This document shows positions 16,913-24,302 of a DNA stretch of 42,756 bases, one piece after another. Below the pieces are notes generated by a model. It saw only the letters and a program-made list of their open reading frames with translations. It did no database searches and had not been told where the DNA came from. Source of the DNA: CAZRGV01 sp964599655 (GTDB lineage Bacteria; Planctomycetota; Planctomycetia; Isosphaerales; Isosphaeraceae); assembly GCA_964599655.1 (NCBI GenBank), contig CAZRGV010000045.1:1-42756 (forward strand), given 5' to 3'. The position numbers and the translations under genes are program-made. Every line of letters starts with the position of its first letter. Position 1 is the stretch's first letter.

Positions 16913-19900
16913 ATGCCGTCCGACCTCTTCCGGCGGGCCTTGCCCGCGATGCTCGTGCTCACGGTGTTGGCCGCCTCGTCGGTCCGGGCCGACCTCCCCA
17001 AGCTTCCCGATGGGTTCGAATGCCGCCTGGTCGCGAGCGTGCCGGCCGTCGAGTTTCCCTGTCAGGTGGCGACGGCGCCCGGTGGGGACCTATTCATCGC
17101 CGAGGACCCGATGGACCAGGTCGGTCCGTACGAGTCCGACAACGGCCGCATCCTCTTGTTCCGCGAGGGGCAGGACCCGTTGGTCTTCGCCGAGGGTCTT
17201 CGGGCGGTCTTCGGCATGGCCTGGCATGATGGGGCTCTCTACGTCATGCACATGCCTTACCTGAGCATCTTTCGAGACACCAACGGCGACGGGAAATCGG
17301 ACGAGCGGAAGGACCTCTTCAAGGATCTCGGACCCGGCCCCAAACCGGGCGCCTTGAACGATCATATCGTGTCGGGCCTTCAGTTCGGCATCGACGGCTG
17401 GCTCTACATCGCCGTGGGAGACAAGGGGGTTCCTGGCGCCACCCGGCCGGAAGACGGCGTGACGGTTCAGCTCAAGGGCGGGGGCACGCTTCGTTGCCGG
17501 CCCGACGGCACTGAGCTCGAGGTGTATTCCTCCGGCACCAGGAATCACCTTGAGCCCAACCTCGACGATCGCGACAACCTGTTCACCTACGACAACACGG
17601 ACGACGGCGACGGCTGGTGGACGCGCGTCACGCACCACGTTGACGGCGGCTATTACGGCTATCCCTACGACTATCACGACCGCACCGACCGGATGCTCCC
17701 CCGGATGGCCGAGTACGGTGGCGGCTCGCCGTGCGGCGCCCTGTTTTACCGGGAAGACGCCTGGCCCGAGTCGTACCGTGGCCTCGGCTACTGGGCCGAG
17801 TGGGGCAAGGGGAAGGTCCAGGCGATCCGCTTCCGGCCCAAGGGGGCGTCGTTCGAAGTCGCCGAGTTGATCGACTTCATGGTTCCCAGGCCCGGCGACA
17901 ACTTCCACCCGATCGACCTGGCCCTTTCCTTTGACGGCAAAACCCTTTACGTCGCCGATTGGAACATGGGGGGCTGGGGCAACAAGGAGGAAAAGGTCGG
18001 CCGGGTCTTCGCCGTGACCTACAAGGGGGACGCCGAGAACGGGCTCGCCCCGATCGTTCCGAGCGCGCGGGGCACCGATTCCGACCCGATCGAAAAGCAG
18101 TTTGAGGCCCTGAGCCACCCCTCGTACAACGAGCGAATGCGGGCACAAGCCGTGCTCATCAAGAAAGGCCGGGAGATCCTCGATCAGGTTCTCCAGCGCC
18201 TTTTGCCCTCCAGGCCCGACAGCAAGCCATCGCCGCCGCTCGCGCAGCGGCATCTCGTCTGGATTCTCGACGCCATCGCCGGCGGTTCACCCGACGCGAC
18301 CCTGCCCCTGATCGACTGCCTCGGGTCGCCCATCGCCGATGTCCGCACCCAGGCGGCTCGGGCCCTCGGCGAGCGTCGGGCGCCACTCGATCTGGCGGTT
18401 GAGCGCTTGATGGAACGGGCCAAGGCCGATCCCGATCCGACGGTTCGTCTTCAGGCGATCATCGCACTCGGTCGGATCGGGAACCCGATGGCCGTGCCGG
18501 TCCTGCTGCCGGTTCTCGCCGATTCGGACCTCTATCTGGCGTTCATCGCCCGGGTCGCGCTGCGACGCATCGGCGACTGGAAGGCGGCGGCCGAGGGGCT
18601 TCACTCCGACGACCAGGCGATCCGGCTGGGAGTCCTGGCCGCGATGGAGCAGCAGTACAACATCGGGGCGGTCGAGGCGTTGATCGCGTACGCCCTGAGC
18701 CCGGATCATCCCGCTAACGAGCGGGCCAAGGCCCTTCAATTCGTGGCCGAGGTCCATCGCAAGGCCAAGCCCTGGGATGGTTCGTGGTGGGGCACCCGTC
18801 CGACCCACGGCAAGCCGCCGGCCAAGGTCGACGAGTGGCAAGGGACGCCGCTCGTGTTGGACGCGATCCGGCGCGGCCTGACCGACCCGGCTCCCGAGGT
18901 TCGTCTGGCGGCCATCGCTGACGTTCGGGAAACCGACGACAAGGAGGCGTTGCCGAAACTTGTCGATCGATTCCAGGCGGAGGACCACCCCGAGGTCCGG
19001 GCGGCGATCGCCGTGGCGCTCGGTCAGATGAAGCACAAGCCGGCCTTGCCCTTGCTGGTCAACGCGCTGAAGGATGTCAACGCCCCGGACTCGGTCCGCG
19101 AGGCGGCCCTTTCGGGCGTCGAGGCGATCGGAACCGACGAGGCCACCAAGGCCCTCGTCGACTTGCTCGGACGAGACGACCTGCCGGTCGATCGGCAGCC
19201 GAGGGTGATCATCGCCCTGGGCCGGTTCCGCGCGAAGGCCGCCGTGCCCCGGTTGCTCGAAACCCTGAAGAGCGCCTCGGCTCCGGTTCGCGCGGCGAGC
19301 GCTGAGGCGCTCGGTCGGATCGGGCAAACACAGGAGGTTCTCGAACCGCTTCGAGCCCGGCTCGACGACGCCGATCTCTCCGTTCGCAAGGCGGTGATTT
19401 CCGCCTTGGCCGACCTGGAGGATCGCGAGGCGGTTCCCGCCTTGATCCGCGCCGCCGAGTCGGACGACACCCGCTTCGAGGCGACCCTGGCCCTGGCCGA
19501 CGTGGCCGACATCCGGGCCTTGCAGGTTTATCTTCGAGGACTGAACGACAAGAACCAGGAGATCCGCCAGGCCTCGTCGAAGGCGCTGTCCGAGATCCGG
19601 GAGCCGGCGGCCTCGGTGCTCGACAAACTCGCCGAGCGCCGGGAGCTGCCCTCGTCGGTGATCCCCGAGCTTCGTAAGATCTACACCGCCATGCAGCCGT
19701 TGACCCAGTGGAAGGTGATCGGCCCGTTCGACTTCGACGCCAAACCGACGTTCGGCCCGGACGGCTCGGTGGATCTCAAGGCCCCTCAGACCGGTAAGGA
19801 TGGTAAGTCCGTTACCTGGAGGCCGGCCCGGCCCGCCGATCGGCGTGGTCAGATCAACCTCGATCGGATCATCCACGGCGACAACCGCTCGGCCTTCGGG

Positions 19901-20677
19901 TACACGGAGATCGACAGCCCGACGGCGCGCAAGGCCCAGATGGCCGTCGGTTCCGACGACACGATCACCGTCTGGGTCAACGGCAAGCAAGTCTTCGAGT
20001 TTGACCGTGACCGGGGCTTCTCGCACGAGCAAGACCGGTTCGACGTCGATCTTCAGGCCGGAACGAACCATATCGTGATTAAGTGCGGCAATCACGGCGG
20101 CGGATGGCAGTATGCCGTGGCCGTCGGGGCCGCGGCCGAGTACGCGTTCCTCAAGGCCCCCGCGACGGGCGGCTTTGATCCCGAGGCGTTCAAGGCGTTC
20201 GCGATGGACGCCAAGGGGAGGCCCGAGCGAGGTCGCTCCCTGTTCGCGGACCTGAAGGGACTGGCCTGCGTCAAGTGCCACAAGGTCGCGGGGCAGGGGG
20301 GCTCGGTCGGTCCGGACCTCTCGGGGGTCGGGGCGAAGTACCGCCGCGAAGAGCTGATCGAGTCGGTGCTATATCCCTCGGCCAAGATCTTCTCAGGCTA
20401 CGAGCCCGTCGTGGTGGCGACGGTCGACGGCCGCGTCCTGACCGGCATCGTCAAGAGCGACGACGACTCGGGCCTGGTCCTCCAGGATGCCGACGACAAG
20501 TCGGTGACGATCGCCAAGGACGACATCGACGAGCGACGGACCAGCGACGTGTCGTTGATGCCCAACGGCCTGGCCGAAGGGCTCTCGAAGGAGGACTTCG
20601 CCGACCTGATCTCGTACCTGGAAACGCTCAAGGAGGCCGCCCCCGGTTCGGAGTCCAAGGCCGCTGGCGAACGTTGA
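16913..20677 (+). CDS. PVC-type haem-binding CxxCH protein with beta-propeller and HEAT repeats
   Basis: Exported protein of 1254 residues in a planctomycete/verrucomicrobial family thought to take part in periplasmic redox, often near sugar catabolism genes; the substrate is unknown. A signal peptide covers residues 1-26 (hydrophobic LPAMLVLTVLAASS, then VRA). Residues ~27-380 form a glucose/sorbosone-dehydrogenase-like propeller. Residues ~400-920 are HEAT-like repeats (for example PTVRLQAIIALGRIGNPMAV). Residues ~930-1080 resemble a carbohydrate-binding or PA14-like sandwich (GSDDTITVWVNGKQVF). The C-terminal domain has one haem site, Cys1119-VK-Cys1122-His1123, with VGPDLSGVG following, as in TIGR02603-type domains. 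ATG 16913 has GAGGA eight bases upstream. The next gene starts 59 bases later and may be co-transcribed. Confidence 0.93.
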   Translation: MPSDLFRRALPAMLVLTVLAASSVRADLPKLPDGFECRLVASVPAVEFPCQVATAPGGDLFIAEDPMDQVGPYESDNGRILLFREGQDPLVFAEGLRAVFGMAWHDGALYVMHMPYLSIFRDTNGDGKSDERKDLFKDLGPGPKPGALNDHIVSGLQFGIDGWLYIAVGDKGVPGATRPEDGVTVQLKGGGTLRCRPDGTELEVYSSGTRNHLEPNLDDRDNLFTYDNTDDGDGWWTRVTHHVDGGYYGYPYDYHDRTDRMLPRMAEYGGGSPCGALFYREDAWPESYRGLGYWAEWGKGKVQAIRFRPKGASFEVAELIDFMVPRPGDNFHPIDLALSFDGKTLYVADWNMGGWGNKEEKVGRVFAVTYKGDAENGLAPIVPSARGTDSDPIEKQFEALSHPSYNERMRAQAVLIKKGREILDQVLQRLLPSRPDSKPSPPLAQRHLVWILDAIAGGSPDATLPLIDCLGSPIADVRTQAARALGERRAPLDLAVERLMERAKADPDPTVRLQAIIALGRIGNPMAVPVLLPVLADSDLYLAFIARVALRRIGDWKAAAEGLHSDDQAIRLGVLAAMEQQYNIGAVEALIAYALSPDHPANERAKALQFVAEVHRKAKPWDGSWWGTRPTHGKPPAKVDEWQGTPLVLDAIRRGLTDPAPEVRLAAIADVRETDDKEALPKLVDRFQAEDHPEVRAAIAVALGQMKHKPALPLLVNALKDVNAPDSVREAALSGVEAIGTDEATKALVDLLGRDDLPVDRQPRVIIALGRFRAKAAVPRLLETLKSASAPVRAASAEALGRIGQTQEVLEPLRARLDDADLSVRKAVISALADLEDREAVPALIRAAESDDTRFEATLALADVADIRALQVYLRGLNDKNQEIRQASSKALSEIREPAASVLDKLAERRELPSSVIPELRKIYTAMQPLTQWKVIGPFDFDAKPTFGPDGSVDLKAPQTGKDGKSVTWRPARPADRRGQINLDRIIHGDNRSAFGYTEIDSPTARKAQMAVGSDDTITVWVNGKQVFEFDRDRGFSHEQDRFDVDLQAGTNHIVIKCGNHGGGWQYAVAVGAAAEYAFLKAPATGGFDPEAFKAFAMDAKGRPERGRSLFADLKGLACVKCHKVAGQGGSVGPDLSGVGAKYRREELIESVLYPSAKIFSGYEPVVVATVDGRVLTGIVKSDDDSGLVLQDADDKSVTIAKDDIDERRTSDVSLMPNGLAEGLSKEDFADLISYLETLKEAAPGSESKAAGER

Positions 20678-20736
20678 ACCATCAGGACACGCCACTCAAC
20701 CACGATCCTCAACGCGTTGGAAGCCGATCGTTCACG

Positions 20737-21525
20737 ATGTCTCAAGACGAGTCGAGTCCCAGCCGTCGCCGGGAGCGAAGCGCCCGCTATCCCGGCGTTC
20801 CCCTGGCCGACGCGATCGAACTGGTCCGGTTCCTCGACGAGCGGGGCCTCGACGGCCTTCCGGCCAGCGAGATCGCCCTGGCTCTCGGGTACAAAAACGT
20901 CAAGACCAACACGTTCTCGGCGCGGCTGAGCTCGGCTCGACAGTTTGGGTTGCTCACCCTCTCGGACGAGGGGTACGGCCTGACCGGCTCGGCTCGCGCC
21001 TTGATTCACCCGGTCAACCCGGACGATCCGGCTCGACTCAAACGCCAGTTGTTCCTGGAACCGCCGCTCTATGCCGACCTGGCGGAGCGGCTCGAAGGCA
21101 AGCGCGTGCCCGAGCCGGCCATCCTGGCCAACCTGCTGTACCACCACTACCAGATCACCGCCTCGGCCAAGCAGGCGGCCGCCGACGCGTTCCTGCAATC
21201 CGCTCGCGACGCCGGTGTGCTCGGGGAGGACGGCGTCTTTCGTACGGAAGCGCCTTCGGGCTCGGCCTCGCTGGCCGACTCAGGTTCGCGGCGCGAGCAG
21301 GATCGGCCGTTGCCCGTGGTTTCCACGGCCCGTTCCAAATCCACCCAGGGCAAGCCGGCCGAGGTGCGGCTCGACCTGAAACTCTGGGATCAGGACCGAG
21401 GGAAGACGATCCGCGTCCGAGCGCCGGAATCGATCAGCCGCGCCAGCTTCGAGCGGTTTTTGCAGGCGTTCCGGCTTCTGGTTCGGATTGACGACGGACC
21501 GGTCGAACCGGACGCCTCCTCGTAG
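20737..21525 (+). CDS. Unknown protein with winged-helix-like N-terminus
   Basis: 262 residues, not recognised. Residues ~20-110 look like a winged helix: PLADAIELVRFLDERGLDGLP, then an EIALALGYKN turn and SARLSSARQFGLL, with a GYGLTGSARALI wing-like end. Residues ~110-165 are helical (LLYHHYQITASAKQAAADAFL). A Ser/Gly/Glu-rich linker follows (~175-205), and a C-terminal basic/acidic segment with possible beta strands (KPAEVRLDLKLWDQDRGKTIRVRAPESI). The pattern suits a DNA-binding protein whose N-terminus resembles DUF5343-type proteins; this is weak. ATG 20737 has only a distant GGAAG. It lies 59 bases after the haem protein and just before an MFS gene, all on the same strand. Confidence 0.8.
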   Translation: MSQDESSPSRRRERSARYPGVPLADAIELVRFLDERGLDGLPASEIALALGYKNVKTNTFSARLSSARQFGLLTLSDEGYGLTGSARALIHPVNPDDPARLKRQLFLEPPLYADLAERLEGKRVPEPAILANLLYHHYQITASAKQAAADAFLQSARDAGVLGEDGVFRTEAPSGSASLADSGSRREQDRPLPVVSTARSKSTQGKPAEVRLDLKLWDQDRGKTIRVRAPESISRASFERFLQAFRLLVRIDDGPVEPDASS

Positions 21526-21573
21526 CCGGCCCTGGACGAGTCGTTCCTCATGACGTAGCATCGACCGGCCCTT

Positions 21574-23046
21574 GTGCTCTCCTGTCACTCCCAAGCGACG
21601 CGCCCCCGATCGGCCAGGACCTTCGCCTTGCATCCGACCATCGACGCATCCGAAACCGCGAAGTCCACAGCCGTTTCGTCGCGATGGGCCCTGGCGTCGT
21701 TGGCCGTCCTGTTCGCCATGCACCTGCTCGACTACACCGAACGGAACATGCTGGCGGCCGTGATGACGCCGCTGGCCAAACCGGTCGAGCAAGGCGGACT
21801 TGATATCCCCCTGGATCGCGCCGGCTGGCGGGGCACGATCTTTCTGGCCAGTTACGCCGCGTTCAGCCTGGTGATGGGCTGGGCCGGCGACCGCGGGCGA
21901 CGCACCTGGCTGCTGGGTCTCGGGGTCGGCGTCTGGAGCCTGGCGACGGTCGGCAGCGGGCTGGCCCGGAGCGACGGCCAGTTGGCGATCGCTCGCAGCT
22001 TGCTGGGCATCGGCGAGGCCACATATGGCGTTCTCGCTCCGACGATCTTGCTCGATCTGTTCCCGCGCCCGGTCCGGACGCGCGTGCTCTCGCTCTTCTA
22101 CCTGGCCATGCCGCTGGGAAGCGCGCTCGGCATCGTCCTGGGCGGTGCGATCGCCGAGCGTTATGGCTGGCGGACGGCCTTCTTCGTCGTTGGCGTGCCG
22201 GGCCTCGCGGTGGCCCTGCTGGCGCTCGTTTTGCCAGAGCCCTTGCGAGGCGCGGCGGAGGGGGTCGACACCGAGAAGCTCCTCGCCCACGAGCGAGCCG
22301 GAGCGACCCGCCTGGACTACTTCGCCCTGATGCTCAACTCGTCGTACACCTACTCCGTGCTCGGCATGACGTTTTACACCTTCGCCATCGGCGGAATGGT
22401 GTACTGGATTCCCTACTACCTGAGCGATACGCGGGGGATTCCGCTGGGCGAGGCGACCCTGAAACTCGGTGGAATCACCGTTGCGGCGGCCTCTCTGGGC
22501 ATGCTGGCCGGCGGTTGGATCTGCGACCGGCTGGCGAAGTCGAAGCCCCGTGCTCTGTTTCTGGTGCCGGGGCTGGCCATGCTTGCGTCGGTCCCGTTCG
22601 TGCTGGCCGGTTTGCTGTCAAATCATCATAACATGATTTATATTGCGATATTTTTCGCCGAAACGTTGATGTTTGTCAACACGGCCCCATGCAACACGAT
22701 CATCGCCAACGTGGTGCCGCCCAATCTTCGGGCCAGCGCGTATGCGATCGCGCTGGTGACGGTGCACGTTCTGGGTGATTTCTGGTCTCCCTCCCTGATC
22801 GGCTGGGTGGCCCGCACGTTTGGTCAGGCCGACACGATGGCCACGGTGTACGGCCAGGCGCTGGCCTTCCTTGGCGCGGTGCCGACTCAGCCGAAGGGCC
22901 AGGAGCCTGAGAATCTGGTTGCCGGCTTGCTCGTGGTGGTGCCGGCCATTGTGTTTTCCGGCGTGGTCCTTCTGGCCGGCGCGCGGCACCTGCCGAGGGA
23001 AATGGCCCTGATGCTTGCCAGGCTCAGGGCCACGCCCGTGCGATGA
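21574..23046 (+). CDS. MFS transporter, spinster-like
   Basis: Inner-membrane secondary transporter with about twelve TM helices in 490 residues. The N-terminal half shows helix 1 (ALASLAVLFAMHLLDYTERNML), the MFS loop 2-3 motif GWAGDRGRR, and helix 4 with ARSLLGIGEATYGVLAP, a pattern I associate with spinster-like carriers. No substrate can be assigned. GTG 21574 is the longest start; TTG 21628 is attractive because AGGACC precedes it and the protein would begin MHPTIDASE, so the N-terminus is uncertain. Inside helix ~9 a stretch at 22614-22681 is unusually AT-rich, with rare codons such as ATA and a 7-base inverted repeat (22620-22639). Malate dehydrogenase follows 69 bases later. Confidence 0.92.
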   Translation: MLSCHSQATRPRSARTFALHPTIDASETAKSTAVSSRWALASLAVLFAMHLLDYTERNMLAAVMTPLAKPVEQGGLDIPLDRAGWRGTIFLASYAAFSLVMGWAGDRGRRTWLLGLGVGVWSLATVGSGLARSDGQLAIARSLLGIGEATYGVLAPTILLDLFPRPVRTRVLSLFYLAMPLGSALGIVLGGAIAERYGWRTAFFVVGVPGLAVALLALVLPEPLRGAAEGVDTEKLLAHERAGATRLDYFALMLNSSYTYSVLGMTFYTFAIGGMVYWIPYYLSDTRGIPLGEATLKLGGITVAAASLGMLAGGWICDRLAKSKPRALFLVPGLAMLASVPFVLAGLLSNHHNMIYIAIFFAETLMFVNTAPCNTIIANVVPPNLRASAYAIALVTVHVLGDFWSPSLIGWVARTFGQADTMATVYGQALAFLGAVPTQPKGQEPENLVAGLLVVVPAIVFSGVVLLAGARHLPREMALMLARLRATPVR

Positions 23047-23115
23047 ACCAACTCCCTGAACGGACGGACGAGAACGGGTCCATAACCAAGAACGTAGGAT
23101 GGAAGGACAATCGAA

Positions 23116-24111
23116 ATGACGCAACCGATTCGCGTGGCCGTGACCGGTGCCGGTGGACAGATCGGCTATGCCCTGATGTTCCGGATCGCCTCCGGCGGCC
23201 TGTTCGGACCCGACCAGCCCGTGTCCCTCAACCTGCTTGAGATTCCCCAGGCGCTTCCCTCGTTGAGGGGCACCCTGATGGAACTCGAAGACTGCGCCTT
23301 CCCGCTGTTGAGCAGCGTCGTCGCGACCGACAACCCGAACGAGGCGTTTCGGGACGCCGACTGGGTGATCCTCGTCGGCGGCCTGCCGCGCAAGGAGGGG
23401 ATGAGCCGAGCCGACCTGATCCGGGCCAACGGGCCGATCTTCACCGCGCAGGGGCGCGCCATCAACGACTCGGCTAGCCCGGGCGTTCGCATCTTGACCG
23501 TGGCGAATCCCTGCAACACCAACTGCCTGATCGCCAAGAGCCATGCTCCGAACATCCCGGCCGATCGCTGGTTCGCCATGACCCGGCTCGACCAGAACCG
23601 GGCCAAGGCCCAGCTTGCCCTGAAGGCGGGTGTGTCGGTGGCCGAGGTGACCCGGATGACCATCTGGGGCAACCACAGCGATACCCAGTATCCCGACTAC
23701 AAGAACGCCTGGATCCGCGGCAAACCGGCGACCGAGGTGATCAACGACCCCGCCTGGTTCGTCGAGACGTTCGTCCCGACGGTCGCCAAGCGAGGCTCGG
23801 CCGTCATCAAGGCGAGAGGCGCCTCGTCGGCCGCCTCGGCCGCCAACGCGGCGATCGGGAGCATCGCCTCCGCCGCGTTCCCGACCCCCGCGGGCGACTG
23901 GTTCAGCGCGGGCGTCGTGTCCGATGGCAGCTACGGTATTCCCGCGGGCCTGATCTATAGTTTCCCGCTGAGGACCGAGGACGGCCGGACCTGGTCGATC
24001 GTGCCCAACCTGCCGATCGACGACGATGCACGTGCCCGGCTCGACGCCTCGGCCCGAGAGCTCGAGCAAGAGCGAGAGGCGGTCAAGGACCTGCTCGGCC
24101 CGGCCCTCTGA
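23116..24111 (+). CDS. mdh: Malate dehydrogenase
   Basis: Interconverts malate and oxaloacetate with NAD(H) in the TCA cycle; cytoplasmic. The 331 residues start with the Rossmann motif VTGAGGQIGYAL (9-20). Substrate arginines are Arg92 and Arg98 (GGLPRKEGMSR), the Asp of the catalytic pair is Asp159 (TRLDQNRA), and the catalytic His is His187 (IWGNHSDTQYPD). ANPCNTNC is also typical of this group (MDH type 1, as in cytosolic and many bacterial enzymes). Length is standard. ATG 23116 has AAGGA nine bases upstream. A long hairpin at 24141-24185 ends the unit. It may share a transcript with the MFS gene 69 bases upstream; no strong promoter is visible between them. Confidence 0.97.
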   Translation: MTQPIRVAVTGAGGQIGYALMFRIASGGLFGPDQPVSLNLLEIPQALPSLRGTLMELEDCAFPLLSSVVATDNPNEAFRDADWVILVGGLPRKEGMSRADLIRANGPIFTAQGRAINDSASPGVRILTVANPCNTNCLIAKSHAPNIPADRWFAMTRLDQNRAKAQLALKAGVSVAEVTRMTIWGNHSDTQYPDYKNAWIRGKPATEVINDPAWFVETFVPTVAKRGSAVIKARGASSAASAANAAIGSIASAAFPTPAGDWFSAGVVSDGSYGIPAGLIYSFPLRTEDGRTWSIVPNLPIDDDARARLDASARELEQEREAVKDLLGPAL

Positions 24112-24140
24112 CGCGAGCCGGTGATCCCACAACGCCTGGT

Positions 24141-24185
24141 CGGATCGATCAAGGCCGACCGTCGAAGTCGGCCTTGACCGATCCG
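24141..24185 (+). terminator. Long hairpin after mdh
   Basis: A 19-base stem with a single mismatch (24141-24159 with 24167-24185) and a seven-base loop, starting 29 bases after the mdh stop. No T-tract follows. The 3' arm contains the -35 box of the next promoter. Confidence 0.65.
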
Positions 24186-24202
24186 GCGACACGAAGTATC
24201 GT
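24174..24202 (+). promoter_or_regulatory. Promoter of the CARDB protein, overlapping the mdh hairpin
   Basis: TTGACC (24174-24179), a 17-base spacer and TATCGT (24197-24202). The -35 hexamer lies inside the 3' arm of the mdh hairpin. The start codon is 101 bases downstream of the -10. Confidence 0.45.
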
Positions 24203-24302
24203 CCCGCTAGACCCCACGGACGGGTTGTTGCGCGCCGGTACGATCTGGGGCGGGGGGCCTCGGCCCATCCCGGCGCGTTGACTTCTCAGGAGGAGAAGAC
24301 CC

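Noticed and set aside
18287..20281. Long minus-strand open frame (664 codons) under the haem/HEAT protein
   Set aside because: A shadow frame: no domains, Arg/Gly/Val-rich composition, and the opposite strand encodes a recognisable protein.
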